The position numbers and the translations under genes were made by a program. A model generated the notes under the pieces. That model had not been told where the DNA came from. It saw only the letters and a program-made list of their open reading frames with translations, and did no database searches. Shown one piece after another: positions 52,505 through 62,664 of a stretch of 64,000 bases of DNA; position 1 is the stretch's first letter, and the number at the start of each line of letters is the position of its first letter. The DNA comes from JAJFFW01 sp038531315 (GTDB lineage: Bacteria; Pseudomonadota; Alphaproteobacteria; Caulobacterales; Parvularculaceae): contig JBCBBT010000010.1 of NCBI GenBank assembly GCA_038531315.1, positions 1-64,000 on the forward strand, given 5' to 3'.

Positions 52505-53673
52505 GACATTGTCCCGAATTTAGCGAAATAGGAATTCAGGATGGTCTCATAAATCCTGGTCAGAGTCTCAATATCGCTCACGGCGATGCGTTCATCAACT
52601 TTGTGCATCGTAGCCCCGACAAGGCCGAACTCGACGACAGGCGCGTGGTCTTTGATAAAACGGGCGTCTGAGGTGCCGCCCGACGTTGACAGTTCCGGTG
52701 CGCGCTTTGTGACCTGCGAAACGGATTGTGCGACAAGGTCGATGAATTCATCGTCCGTTGTCAGGAAGGCTTCGCCCGAGACGATTGTTTTCAGTTCGTA
52801 GGCGAATTGATGGTCAGCCGCGGTCTTATCTAGTTGATCGCGCAACCATGCCTCAACCTTGGCGCCGGTCCAGTTCGGGTTGAAACGCACATTAAACCGG
52901 GCGCCGGCCCTTGCCGGGATGACATTATGGGCGGGGTTTCCTGAATGAATATCCGTTATCTGCAAACTTGAGGGTTGAAACCGATCATAGCCGTTATCGA
53001 GAGGTGTGGCGCAAAGCCGGGTTAGGCATTGGGCGAGATCAGGGATCGGATTTTTCGCCCGATGCGGATAGGCGACGTGCCCCTGTGCGCCAAGAACCGT
53101 GAGCCAGCAATTAATGCTGCCGCGCCTTCCAACTTTTACCATGTCGCCCATGGCTTCGGGATTGGTCGGTTCGCCAACCAGACAGTGGTCAATGCGCTCA
53201 CCCCGTTTTTGCAGCCATTCAAGAACCTTGCGCGTGCCGTTAACGGCGCTGCCTTCTTCGTCGCCGGTAATCAACAGGCTAATCGATCCCTGCGCAGCGT
53301 GATCGAGAGAAGCTGCGGCGGCCACAAAGGCGGCGATTGCACTTTTCATATCCGAGGCGCCGCGCCCCCAGAGGACGCCGTCTTCGACAGCGGCTTCGAA
53401 AGGCGGGCGCGTCCACGCCGTTACGTCGCCTGGCGGGACGACGTCGGTGTGGCCCGCAAAGCAAAAATTCGGCCCCCTGTCGCCCCGGCGCGCATATAGA
53501 TTGTCAACGCGCGCCGCATGTTCTTCTTCGAACGGCAGGCGCGTACAGGCAAAGCCGAGGCGCTCGAGGGCGGCCTGTAAAACGTCGAGCGCGCCTGCGT
53601 CCTCCGGCGTAACCGAAGGGCGGCGAATGAGCGCTTGCGCAAGCTCTAATGCGGATATTCCGGGCGATGTCAT
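52501..53673 (-). CDS. dapE: Succinyl-diaminopimelate desuccinylase
   Basis: Zinc enzyme of the lysine/meso-diaminopimelate pathway; 390 residues, M20 family. Metal-site and catalytic residues are in FAGHTDVVPPGD, GRGASDMKSAIAAF and TGDEEGSAVNGT; the dimerisation domain has GRRGSINCWLTVLGAQGHVAYPH, and the C terminus STSGGTSDARFI and EFGLVGATMHKVDERI. It closely follows bacterial DapE. The next gene on the strand, a membrane protein, overlaps its stop. Confidence 0.95.
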   Translation of the reverse strand: MTSPGISALELAQALIRRPSVTPEDAGALDVLQAALERLGFACTRLPFEEEHAARVDNLYARRGDRGPNFCFAGHTDVVPPGDVTAWTRPPFEAAVEDGVLWGRGASDMKSAIAAFVAAAASLDHAAQGSISLLITGDEEGSAVNGTRKVLEWLQKRGERIDHCLVGEPTNPEAMGDMVKVGRRGSINCWLTVLGAQGHVAYPHRAKNPIPDLAQCLTRLCATPLDNGYDRFQPSSLQITDIHSGNPAHNVIPARAGARFNVRFNPNWTGAKVEAWLRDQLDKTAADHQFAYELKTIVSGEAFLTTDDEFIDLVAQSVSQVTKRAPELSTSGGTSDARFIKDHAPVVEFGLVGATMHKVDERIAVSDIETLTRIYETILNSYFAKFGTMS

Positions 53674-53751
53674 CAGACGTTGGTAGCCGCGCCCAGCGCG
53701 CTGCGCCAGTCATGCTATAGTCCGCGCGACGCTGTTACGCGGGAGGCCCAA

Positions 53752-54237
53752 ATGCCAAAGATTGATATTAACGCACTTCCAGCACTCTCGGGAACGAGCT
53801 ATCCGAGCCCGTACGACCGTGTTGTCAAAGGTCGATCGAAGAAAATTCTTGGCGACGCGGCCGGGCTTGATCAGTTTGGCGTCAACCTGACGCGTCTGGC
53901 GCCGGGTGCGGCTTCAGCCCACCGGCATTGGCACCAGAACGAAGACGAATTTGTGTTCATCGTCGAAGGCGAGGGCGTGCTCGTCGAAGATGATGGCGAA
54001 ACCACCTTGCGCGCCGGGGCGGCGGCCGCCTTTAAAGCCGGCGTCGCGAACGGGCATCAGATTGTCAACCGGAGCGAGCGCGACGTGGTCTTCCTCGAGA
54101 TCGGAACCCGGTCCAGAGACGATGTGTCAACATATTCCGATCCGGGCGTTGATCTGCAAATGCGCAAGATCGACGGCGCCTGGAAGCCCCACAGGAAAAA
54201 TGGCGACCCCTTCCCACAGAAAGACAAAGGCGACTAG
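53752..54237 (+). CDS. Cupin-domain protein
   Basis: A 161-residue single-domain cupin. The metal-binding motif 1 is recognisable in GAASAHRHWHQNEDEFVFIVEGEG (shown in part: SAHRHWHQNEDEF), with motif 2 in FKAGVANGHQIVNRSERD. It resembles proteins annotated as cupin-fold or transcriptional-regulator-like cupins in alphaproteobacteria, but it has no DNA-binding domain. The substrate is unknown. The start at 53752 follows GGGAGG; the open frame extends further upstream to 53680. Confidence 0.88.
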   Translation: MPKIDINALPALSGTSYPSPYDRVVKGRSKKILGDAAGLDQFGVNLTRLAPGAASAHRHWHQNEDEFVFIVEGEGVLVEDDGETTLRAGAAAAFKAGVANGHQIVNRSERDVVFLEIGTRSRDDVSTYSDPGVDLQMRKIDGAWKPHRKNGDPFPQKDKGD

Positions 54238-54446
54238 CACAAAACCGCTTTCCGACGCGATTAAAGAACTGAGCCGCGCGCTGGCTTGGTCTTTACTCGC
54301 ATCCGACCAAAGCCGGTTTTTTGTCATTGCCTTCGGCGTTTTGCTTTGGGCGCCTTAGCTTGGCTGCCTCGCGGAGCCGCGGGTTTGACCTTGGCCGCCA
54401 TTTCCGGGCAGTGTCTGCCGCGATTTTACGAATTTGGAGGGGTCCG

Positions 54447-56159
54447 ATGACCAATATCAAAAGCGCTGCCCTGACGGCGTGTTGCTTGCTTTCATTAGCC
54501 GCCTGCAGCGGCGGCGAGGAAAAATCCAAATCTGACACCCCTTCTTCGTCGCAGACGCCGAACGAGGCGGCGCTTGGCGACGACGCGATGGTTCCTGCGG
54601 CGACTCTAGACGAAGCCATTCTGCGCGAGCGTATCGCGACATTGTCTTCAGACGATTTTGCAGGGCGAGCGCCGGCGACCGAGGGCGGCGCAAAGACCCG
54701 CGCATTCCTCATTGATGAGATGAAAAAGATTGGACTTGAACCCGCCAATGGCGACAGCTTCGAACAGCCGGTTCCGCTCGTAGAAGTCACGCTGGACCCA
54801 GGTCAGTCATCGTTTTCGATTGGCGGCGCGCGCCTTGAATATGGCCCCGAGACTGTCTTCTGGACGAAGCGCGTTGTCGAGAATGTCAGCTTTGAGGACA
54901 GCGATCTTGTCTTTGTCGGCTACGGCGTGGTCGCGCCTGAGTATGGCTGGAATGATTATGAGGGCGTCGACGTCGAGGGCAAAACCGTCGTGATGCTGGT
55001 GAACGATCCAGGATTTGCGACGGGGAATGACGAACTCTTCAATGGTCGCGCAATGACCTATTACGGCCGCTGGACTTATAAATATGAAGAAGCAGCCCGT
55101 CAGGGGGCTGCTGCCGCGATCGTTATTCATCAAACAGAACCCGCCGCATACGGATGGGGCGTCGTCGAAGGCAGCTGGACCGGGCCGCAACTCGACCTTG
55201 AACGCCCGGACGGAGGCGCCGGCCGGGTCGCTCTTGAGGGGTGGATCCATGAAGACGCCGCCAAGGCGGTGTTCGCCAACGCGGGCATGGATTTCGGCGA
55301 GATGCTAGAGGCGGCAAAGTCGGCCGACTTTAAGGCTCAACCGATGGGCGATCTGAAGGCGTCGGGCGCGATCACAAATACGATCCGGCGCAGTGCGTCG
55401 GCGAATGTTGCGGGCGTCCTGCGGGGCGCAGAGCGCCCAGACGAGTACGTTCTTTACATGGCGCACTGGGACCATCTTGGCGTCAATGAAAACGCCGAGG
55501 GCGACGGCATTGCAAACGGCGCAGTCGATAACGCGACAGGCACCGCCGGCATTCTGTCCGTTGCGGAAGCCTTTGCCTCAAACGAAAAGCGGCCCGAACG
55601 CTCGGTCCTGTTTGTAGGTGTGACAGCTGAGGAATCAGGACTTCTGGGGTCCGCCTACTTCGCGGAAGACCCGATTGTGCCGCTCAAGAATATTGTCGGC
55701 GGTATCAATATCGATGCGATCCTGCCGACGCCGCCCGCGAAGGATCTGATTGTGATCGGTTTCGGATCGTCAGAGCTTGAAGATGTTCTCCAAAAAGCCG
55801 CCCTGAAGCGCGGGCTTTATTTGCGCCCTGACGCTCAGCCTGAGAATGGCTATTTTTATCGCTCCGATCATATCTCGCTGGCGAAAAAAGGCGTCCCGAT
55901 GCTCTACTCGGATTCGGGCATCGATCTTATCGAGGGGGGTGAGGCGGCCGGAACTGCGTTTACAGATGACTACACGAAGAATCGATATCATGGGCCTGCG
56001 GATGAATATACTGAAGACTGGGACATGCGTGCAATGGTTCAGGCCTTGGAAGTCTTCTATGAAACCGGCGCGGCGCTCGCCTATAGCGATGATTGGCCGA
56101 ACTGGTATGACGGAAACGAGTTCAGAGCGATTCGGGACGAACAACGCGCTGGCGAGTAG
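54447..56159 (+). CDS. M28-family zinc aminopeptidase, lipoprotein
   Basis: A 570-residue lipoprotein: signal with lipobox LSLAA-Cys20, a Ser/Asp linker, then an M28 peptidase with a PA-domain-like insertion (about residues 150-300). Di-zinc site residues are in HWDHLG, VDNATGTAGILSV, TAEESGLLGS, IDAILPTPP and SDHISLAKKGVP. It is predicted to lie at the periplasmic or outer face of a membrane and to remove N-terminal residues from peptides. GGAGGGG precedes the ATG at 54447; the open frame extends upstream to 54321. A TonB-dependent receptor follows 48 bases later. Confidence 0.9.
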   Translation: MTNIKSAALTACCLLSLAACSGGEEKSKSDTPSSSQTPNEAALGDDAMVPAATLDEAILRERIATLSSDDFAGRAPATEGGAKTRAFLIDEMKKIGLEPANGDSFEQPVPLVEVTLDPGQSSFSIGGARLEYGPETVFWTKRVVENVSFEDSDLVFVGYGVVAPEYGWNDYEGVDVEGKTVVMLVNDPGFATGNDELFNGRAMTYYGRWTYKYEEAARQGAAAAIVIHQTEPAAYGWGVVEGSWTGPQLDLERPDGGAGRVALEGWIHEDAAKAVFANAGMDFGEMLEAAKSADFKAQPMGDLKASGAITNTIRRSASANVAGVLRGAERPDEYVLYMAHWDHLGVNENAEGDGIANGAVDNATGTAGILSVAEAFASNEKRPERSVLFVGVTAEESGLLGSAYFAEDPIVPLKNIVGGINIDAILPTPPAKDLIVIGFGSSELEDVLQKAALKRGLYLRPDAQPENGYFYRSDHISLAKKGVPMLYSDSGIDLIEGGEAAGTAFTDDYTKNRYHGPADEYTEDWDMRAMVQALEVFYETGAALAYSDDWPNWYDGNEFRAIRDEQRAGE

Positions 56160-56207
56160 GCTAAGCCTCCGGCGTCTTGGATTTCTAAGATTTTAGTATC
56201 TGTGCGT

Positions 56208-58325
56208 ATGATTAAGCCTGTACTTGTTGCGTTGGCAGCCTCGTTCGTCAGTGGGGCTGGTGAGGCGCAAACGAGCGTGACGTCAGGCGAGCAATCCGCC
56301 GACTGCGCCTCTGCGAACCTTCTGCGCAGCGCTGCTGCGCCGTGTCTGAGCGATGTGATTATCGTCACGGCAAGCGGGCGTGAGGCGGCGCTTGCGGATA
56401 CTGCCGCCTCTGTCGAAGTCATTGACGGCGCGGAAGTCGAATCGATCAGAGCGATCCGCATTGGCGAGGTGCTCGCCGCGGCCCCCGGTGTTTTCTTTTC
56501 TGGTTTGAACGGCCCGCGTGAGATCGCGCAGATACGCCAGCCCCTCGCTTTTGATAATCGGACGTTGTTTCTGGAAGACGGCGTTCCGTTGCAATCTTCG
56601 ATTTTTTTCGATCAGTCCGCGCTCGGCTACTCCGTGGCGCTCGCTTCGCCGGGGGGTATTGAGGTATTGCGCGGCCCCGGTACAGCGCTTTACGGATCCG
56701 ATGCGTTTTCCGGCGTTGTCCATGTGCGCTCCAAGGCCGCGCCGGAAGCATTTGAGGCGGGGCTGAGGGCGCGCGCCGGCGAATTTGGCCTCTATGATCT
56801 GCAGGCGGAAGTTGGCGGGCCCATCAGTCCGTCGCAGCGCCTGCGCTTCACCGCAGCGTTTAGCGGCGAAGAAGGGTTTCGCGACGAGACCTCATTTAAC
56901 CGCGGACAGGCGATAGCGCGCCATGCTTATGTCGGCGATGTTTTTGAAGCGGATTCCAGTTTCGTCTTTACGCGTTACGAAACCGAGTCGGCGACAGCAA
57001 TCTCCTTCGATGATTTTCTCGCGGGATCGCGGGCCTCGGGTTTGTCGCCGCTTGTCGATCCTGACGAGGCGGTTGAGCGCGGCGTTTATGCGCGCGCCCA
57101 GTCGCGTCTTGCGTGGAATACGAGCGAAAACATACGCATTGAGGCGACGCCGTATTATCGCCGGCAGGATATCGAGGCGACGGCCACCTTCCGGCCAGCG
57201 ACCGTTCCTCGGACGTCGGCGCTTGTCGAAACGGCCGGCCTTCTGCCGCGCCTATATTGGGACCACTCACCGACGGCCAGCACGATAGCCGGCCTTGACG
57301 TCGAACTGACATGGTTTGACCGCCTGACGGTGCAGGATGCGCCCGATACGGTCGTCTTTGGCAATCTGTTTCGACAGGGCGTTCAATATGATTACGCTGT
57401 CAGCTATCGCGGCCTGTCGCCCTATGTGCAGCATCAGCGAAAAGCTGGACCGATCACCCTGACGTTCGGCGTGCGTTACGACAATCTCCGCTATGATTTC
57501 ACCAACGCCCTGACTGAGGAGCCGGGCGATGCGCTTTTTCAGGTCGCTGACCGCGTTGATCGGTTTGACGCCTTAAGCCCCAAGGCGGGCGTTGTCTGGA
57601 CGCTTGACGAACAGCATAGCGTCTTTGCGCGCTACGCGAGAGGTTTTCGTATTCCGCGTGAGAGTGACCTTTATGAGCTGGAAGCGGGGCAGGCTGAGTT
57701 TGTGCTGGAGCCCGAACGCCTTGATTCTGGCGAAATCGGCTGGCGGGCTGATCTTGGTCGTGCGGCCTTTGAGTTAATCGGCTATTGGTCGGTATCGCGG
57801 GACGGCGTCATCACTGATGTGCAAACCGCCGCCGGTAATATCTCAATCAACGCAGGATCGTCACGCTTTGCCGGGGTTGAACTCTCGGCGCGCGCCGACC
57901 TTGGGGCCGGCATTTTTCTCGACGCCGCGTTCGCCTTTCAGGACTTTCGCTTTCGGCGCCGTGCGGCGGACGGGCCCGATCCGTTTGACGGCAATCTCAT
58001 TTCCGAAGCGCCGCGCACGCTTGGTCATCTGGCGCTCACCTGGCGGCCGACATTCTATGATAATTTGAGCGCCACAGCGCGATTGCGCCATATTGGCCCG
58101 TGGGCGCTTAATGACGCGAATACAGTGTTTACGGATAATGAGTTTATCTTGACGCTTCTCGCCGATTGGCAGGTAACGGATCGTATCGCCCTTGATCTGC
58201 GTCTCGAAAACGTGACCGATACACTCTATCCGGTGTTCGCGGATGCGCCGGCCTTCAGGCCGAACGGGCGCGCGAGGCCGGGTCAACCCCGAACTCTGTC
58301 CGGCGGCGTACGCATTACTTTTTGA
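56208..58325 (+). CDS. TonB-dependent outer-membrane receptor
   Basis: A 705-residue receptor. A signal peptide (MIKPVLVALAASFVSGAGEA) precedes a TonB-box-like VIIVTASGREAALADTA, a plug with ALLENRTLFLEDGVPLQ-like and EVLRGPGTALYGSDAFSGVVHV segments, and a barrel ending ARPGQPRTLSGGVRITF. It looks like receptors for iron complexes or cobalamin, but the ligand cannot be read. A GTG at 56202 is an alternative start. It is co-directional with the M28 gene upstream and an ATP-grasp gene 63 bases downstream. Confidence 0.92.
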   Translation: MIKPVLVALAASFVSGAGEAQTSVTSGEQSADCASANLLRSAAAPCLSDVIIVTASGREAALADTAASVEVIDGAEVESIRAIRIGEVLAAAPGVFFSGLNGPREIAQIRQPLAFDNRTLFLEDGVPLQSSIFFDQSALGYSVALASPGGIEVLRGPGTALYGSDAFSGVVHVRSKAAPEAFEAGLRARAGEFGLYDLQAEVGGPISPSQRLRFTAAFSGEEGFRDETSFNRGQAIARHAYVGDVFEADSSFVFTRYETESATAISFDDFLAGSRASGLSPLVDPDEAVERGVYARAQSRLAWNTSENIRIEATPYYRRQDIEATATFRPATVPRTSALVETAGLLPRLYWDHSPTASTIAGLDVELTWFDRLTVQDAPDTVVFGNLFRQGVQYDYAVSYRGLSPYVQHQRKAGPITLTFGVRYDNLRYDFTNALTEEPGDALFQVADRVDRFDALSPKAGVVWTLDEQHSVFARYARGFRIPRESDLYELEAGQAEFVLEPERLDSGEIGWRADLGRAAFELIGYWSVSRDGVITDVQTAAGNISINAGSSRFAGVELSARADLGAGIFLDAAFAFQDFRFRRRAADGPDPFDGNLISEAPRTLGHLALTWRPTFYDNLSATARLRHIGPWALNDANTVFTDNEFILTLLADWQVTDRIALDLRLENVTDTLYPVFADAPAFRPNGRARPGQPRTLSGGVRITF

Positions 58326-58388
58326 TCCGTGTATGAATGGCGGCGGCGGAGCCGTTGATTACCGCTGGCGCAACAGAAAACTGGTGCG

Positions 58389-59285
58389 ATGTCGAAGGTC
58401 TTTCACTCAAGCGGGTCCCCGCCGGCAGTCGTCTTCGCCACGTGCAACGAATGCCCCGACCTGCAATTAAGCGACGCGCTGGTCGCGGACGCGCTGGAAG
58501 CCGCGGGCGTGCGGGTGTGGGCGGCGCCATGGAATGGATCAACGAAGGCCTTTACTGAGGCTGACCTTATTGTTGTTCGGTCGACATGGGACTACCCGTC
58601 GGCGATCGAGCCCTTTCGAGCCTGGCTTGGCGGGTTTGTCAAAGGCGACAGGGTTGTGAATTCCCCATCTTTGATGCGCTGGAATTTCACCAAACGTTAT
58701 TTGATGCGGCTCGCCGCCGACGGCGCCCCTCTGCCGCCGACGCGCTTTGCAGCGCCGACAGTGCGCGACATCGCCGCGGCGATGGATGATCTGAAAATAA
58801 ACGAGGGTGTGGTGAAGCCGATCATTGGCGCAACGGCCAGCGGGCTTTCCCGGGTCCGGCGCGACGATCAGATCAGTTTGCAGGCGGCCGCCGAGCGCCT
58901 TGGCCACGCATGTCCGGGCCAGACCTGTCTTGTTCAGCCCTTGATCGCCGCTATTGCAACGCTCGGCGAGACCTCGATGGTCTACATCAACGGCGAATTC
59001 ACGCACGCCGTCCTAAAGCGGCCTCAGCCGGGCGATATTCGTGTGCAGGAAGAACATGGCGGCGCGACCAAGCGCACCGAGCCGACCGCCGCCGCCATCA
59101 GGCGCGGCGCTGAAATTTTGAAATTATTACCGGAAATGCCGCTTTATGCGCGGGTGGATGCTGTCATCCTTGACGAAACGCTCCAGCTTATGGAAGTCGA
59201 GTTGATTGAGCCGGAACTTTTTTACACACATGCGCCAGAAGCGGCGGACCGGTTCACCGCCGCTCTATTGGAAAAGTTGAGATAA
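58389..59285 (+). CDS. ATP-grasp carboxylate-amine ligase-like protein
   Basis: A 298-residue ATP-grasp protein of the RimK/DcsG-like type. Seen are DLIVVRSTWDYPSAIEPFRAWL at the N-terminal domain, the nucleotide-binding GVVKPIIGATASG, a strand with SMVYINGEFTHAV and the metal-binding ARVDAVILDETLQLMEVELI. Such enzymes join a carboxylate to an amine with ATP, for example in peptide or antibiotic synthesis. Its product is unknown. It ends 2 bases before thrS, which suggests co-transcription, and follows a TonB-dependent receptor gene on the same strand. Confidence 0.85.
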   Translation: MSKVFHSSGSPPAVVFATCNECPDLQLSDALVADALEAAGVRVWAAPWNGSTKAFTEADLIVVRSTWDYPSAIEPFRAWLGGFVKGDRVVNSPSLMRWNFTKRYLMRLAADGAPLPPTRFAAPTVRDIAAAMDDLKINEGVVKPIIGATASGLSRVRRDDQISLQAAAERLGHACPGQTCLVQPLIAAIATLGETSMVYINGEFTHAVLKRPQPGDIRVQEEHGGATKRTEPTAAAIRRGAEILKLLPEMPLYARVDAVILDETLQLMEVELIEPELFYTHAPEAADRFTAALLEKLR

Positions 59286-59287
59286 TC

Positions 59288-61318
59288 ATGGTCGCCATCA
59301 CATTGCCTGACGGGTCTGTGCGCAAGTACGACAGCGCCGTAACCGGCGTGATGATTGCTGAGGACATTTCTAAGTCGCTGGCCAAGAAAGCTGTCGCCAT
59401 GAAGGTCGACGGCGAGCTGACAGACATTTTTGCTGAAATCGACCGCGACGCCGCCGTTGCGATTGTCACCCGCGACGATCCCGAAGGGCTCGAGTTAATA
59501 CGCCACGACGCGGCCCACCTCCTCGCTCAGGCGGTGCAGGATGTTTTTCCCGGTACGCAGGTGACAATCGGGCCTGTCATCGACGACGGCTTCTACTACG
59601 ATTTTGCCCGCGAGGAGCCGTTTTCTTCGGAAGACTTCGCCAAAATAGAAAAGCGCATGGCCCAGCTGGTCGACGCCGATCTGCCGACGCGCAAGGAATT
59701 CATGGACCGTGACGACGCCGTGGCGCATTTCGAGGCGATGGGTGAGAAGTATAAGGCTGAACTTATCCGCGATTTGCCGTCGACAGAGGAAATCCGGATC
59801 TATCATCACGGTGACTGGCATGATCTGTGTCGGGGGCCGCATCTTCCGTCTACAAAACATATTGGCAAGGCGTTCAAACTCATGAAGCTCGCCGGCGCCT
59901 ATTGGCGCGGCGACAGTCGCAATGAAATGTTGCAGCGGATTTACGGCACTGCATGGGCCAACGACAAAGACCTCAAATCCTATTTGCGCCGGCTTGAAGA
60001 AGCGGAAAAACGCGATCACCGAAAACTCGGCCGGGAAATGGATCTGTTCCATTTTCAATCGGAAGCGCAAGGCTCGGTTTTCTGGCACCCCAAAGGCTAT
60101 CTCGTTTGGCGGGCGCTCGAGGCTTATATTCGCCGCCGTCTCGACGATGACGGCTACGTTGAAGTGAAAACCCCGCAATTACTCGATGCAAAATTCTGGG
60201 AACAGTCCGGGCACTGGGCGAAATTCCGTGAAAACATGTTTGTTGTTCCCGATGAGATTCCCTCAACGGACGAAGAGGGGCCAATCCTTTCAGGCGATAG
60301 CGCTCTTATGGCGCTAAAGCCCATGAACTGTCCGGCGCATGTCCAGATATTCAAACAGGGCATCAAATCCTATCGCGATCTGCCAATCCGCATGGCAGAG
60401 TTTGGTTGCTGTCATCGGAATGAAGCCCATGGCGCCCTGCACGGATTGATGCGCGTGCGTCAGATGACGCAGGACGATGCGCATATTTTCTGCCGTGAGG
60501 ATCAAATCACGTCAGAGACGGAACGGTTTTTGAAACTGTTCAGCCGCGTCTATGGCGATATGGGAATGACCGACATCGCCTATAAGCTTGCAACGCGCCC
60601 CGAAACGCGCGCGGGCGACGACGCCACGTGGGATCGCGCCGAAAAAGCGTTGGCCGACGCGTTGACCGCCGCCGGCCTTGATTTTGAATATGCAGAGGGC
60701 GAGGGGGCCTTTTACGGCCCGAAGCTTGAGTTTCATTTGACGGACGCTATTGGCCGTACGTGGCAAGCCGGAACGTTTCAGCTTGATTATGTTCTGCCGG
60801 AACGCCTTGACGCCACTTATGTGGCCGAGACCGGTGCGCGCGAACGGCCCGTGATGTTGCATCGGGCGGTATTTGGAACATTTGAACGTTTTATTGGCCT
60901 GCTGATCGAAAATTACGCTGGGCGCATGCCGCTCTGGATGGCGCCGGTTCAGGTGGTTGTTGCGACAATCACTTCAGAAGCTGACGATTATGCGAAAACC
61001 GTGGCTGGATGTTTTAAGAACGCCGGTTTGCGCGTTGACCTCGATCTGCGGAACGAGAAGATCAACTACAAAGTACGCGAGCATTCTGTGGCCAAGACCC
61101 CGGTGATCGCTGTCGTCGGCGCGAAAGAGGCTGAGGAGCAGGCTGTTTCCCTGCGCAGACTGGGCGAAAAGCATCAAAAGGTATTGCCGCTTGGCGATGC
61201 GCTCAACGCGTTACGCGACGAAGCGAACCCGCCCGACATGCGCGCGCCATTGCATTCCGCGGCCAATAGCGAGCAACGGGGCCCGGTCGATATCCAAGGT
61301 GCTGACGCAAACGCATGA
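59288..61318 (+). CDS. thrS: Threonyl-tRNA synthetase
   Basis: A 676-residue class II synthetase. The N-terminal TGS domain (about 1-62) leads to the editing domain with HDAAHLLAQAV and a GPHLPSTKHI segment, the catalytic core with EIPSTDEEGPILSGDSALMALKPMNC (in part ALKPMNCPAHV), RMAEFGCCHRNEAHGALHGL (motif 2 arginine) and VMLHRAVFGTFERFIGLLIE (motif 3, in part FGTFERFIGLL), then the anticodon-binding domain. About 30 residues extend beyond the usual C terminus of 642. It overlaps the next gene by 4 bases. Confidence 0.96.
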   Translation: MVAITLPDGSVRKYDSAVTGVMIAEDISKSLAKKAVAMKVDGELTDIFAEIDRDAAVAIVTRDDPEGLELIRHDAAHLLAQAVQDVFPGTQVTIGPVIDDGFYYDFAREEPFSSEDFAKIEKRMAQLVDADLPTRKEFMDRDDAVAHFEAMGEKYKAELIRDLPSTEEIRIYHHGDWHDLCRGPHLPSTKHIGKAFKLMKLAGAYWRGDSRNEMLQRIYGTAWANDKDLKSYLRRLEEAEKRDHRKLGREMDLFHFQSEAQGSVFWHPKGYLVWRALEAYIRRRLDDDGYVEVKTPQLLDAKFWEQSGHWAKFRENMFVVPDEIPSTDEEGPILSGDSALMALKPMNCPAHVQIFKQGIKSYRDLPIRMAEFGCCHRNEAHGALHGLMRVRQMTQDDAHIFCREDQITSETERFLKLFSRVYGDMGMTDIAYKLATRPETRAGDDATWDRAEKALADALTAAGLDFEYAEGEGAFYGPKLEFHLTDAIGRTWQAGTFQLDYVLPERLDATYVAETGARERPVMLHRAVFGTFERFIGLLIENYAGRMPLWMAPVQVVVATITSEADDYAKTVAGCFKNAGLRVDLDLRNEKINYKVREHSVAKTPVIAVVGAKEAEEQAVSLRRLGEKHQKVLPLGDALNALRDEANPPDMRAPLHSAANSEQRGPVDIQGADANA

Positions 61319-62658
61319 TCCCGTTACGCGAAACGCCGCGCGAACGCGCTATCATGCGCGTTTACCTTGCGGCCATCGCCATATTGCCAATGGTGGCGGT
61401 CTTTGCCCATCGCGGCGCGGCGGTGCTCATTTTGCTTATGGGCGCTGCGGCGGCGCTGCAGGGATTAGTTTGGCGCAAAGGCTTGTCCGCATTCGTCTTC
61501 CGAACCGACTATTCAAAGCCGCTCACTCTTGGCGTTGTGTCGTTTATTTTTTTCTGCCTCTGGATTTTGCTCTCGGCGTCGTGGTCGCCGCAGGGCGATA
61601 GCGCACGCCTCGCGGCGAACGTGTTCTTTCCTACGCTTGCGAGCGGCGCGGTCGTCTGGGACATTATTCGCCGACCGGTTGAGCGTACGCACCGTCTTTC
61701 AATTTTTTACTCGGTGTGCGTCATTATAAGTCTTGCACTTCTCGTTGAAGAAATTCTGACCGGCGCCCCTTTGAGAGATTTTGTACCGCCCCAGGGTGAT
61801 CGCTATAAAGACTTTATCGCTCTTGGGCGCGGCCAAACGTTGGTTATCTTCGCGGCGTTTCCCGCCTGGCTGATCCTTGTGCGGTGGCTTGAACATGCGG
61901 CCAAACGGATCGGTGAGCGCCCGTCGAAGATATTGCGATTTACAGCGCCGCTGATTCTGAGCGGGGCTGTGATCTGGGTGGCGCTCGAACTTGGCATTGC
62001 GGCGAACGCCGTCGCTATGGGATTTGGTTGTATTGCAGCCTTTGCGGCGTTGCGGGCGCCGCGCACGACGCTGCTGTCGCTTTTGTGGATCGTGCTGGCG
62101 ACGCTGCTGTTGGCGCCATTGGCCGCTTACGCACCAATAGAGACCTGGATTGCAAAATATGAAAATCTGATCCCGATCTCATGGGCGCAAAGGCTTCACA
62201 CGTGGCGCGCGACCGCCGGTTACGCACTCGACTGTTTGCCTTTTGGATGCGGCGCAGACTTCGCACGCACTGTGCAGGCGCAGGGCGCTGTTGTGACACT
62301 GCCGCAAACCCCGGTAGCATTGCCGATAATGCCGACACACCCGCACAATATTTTTCTTCAGGTCTGGATGGAGCTTGGCGCCGCCGGGGCAATGTTGTTC
62401 GGGTTGGCGATCTTCGGCGCCGGCCTAGCGCTTGTGCGCGCGTCACTGCCGGCGCCGGTCGCAGCCGGTGCGGCCGGCGCTATCGCGGCGATCTTTGTTT
62501 CTGCGATGGTGGAGGCGAGCCTCTGGCAAGTCTGGCGCCTGAGCGCCATGGGGCTGGCGGCGCTCGGCGTCGCCCTATCTTACGCCTTCAACCTGAAAGA
62601 AGTTGAGTGGGTCCATCGCGGCGTCGGATTGCGATCAGGCGCCCAGGCTGCTGGATAA
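61315..62658 (+). CDS. O-antigen ligase/polymerase-family membrane protein
   Basis: A 447-residue protein with about ten membrane helices and the Wzy_C/WaaL-type region: WRATAGYALDCLPFGCGADFARTVQ, then PTHPHNIFLQVWMELGAAGAMLF, which carries the conserved H-N-x-x-L/H-P pattern. It ligates or polymerises lipid-linked polysaccharide at the periplasmic face. The gene starts inside the thrS stop (ATGA overlap), so translation is coupled. With the downstream glycosyltransferases it begins a surface-polysaccharide locus. Confidence 0.87.
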   Translation: MIPLRETPRERAIMRVYLAAIAILPMVAVFAHRGAAVLILLMGAAAALQGLVWRKGLSAFVFRTDYSKPLTLGVVSFIFFCLWILLSASWSPQGDSARLAANVFFPTLASGAVVWDIIRRPVERTHRLSIFYSVCVIISLALLVEEILTGAPLRDFVPPQGDRYKDFIALGRGQTLVIFAAFPAWLILVRWLEHAAKRIGERPSKILRFTAPLILSGAVIWVALELGIAANAVAMGFGCIAAFAALRAPRTTLLSLLWIVLATLLLAPLAAYAPIETWIAKYENLIPISWAQRLHTWRATAGYALDCLPFGCGADFARTVQAQGAVVTLPQTPVALPIMPTHPHNIFLQVWMELGAAGAMLFGLAIFGAGLALVRASLPAPVAAGAAGAIAAIFVSAMVEASLWQVWRLSAMGLAALGVALSYAFNLKEVEWVHRGVGLRSGAQAAG

Positions 62659-62664
62659 GACCTC

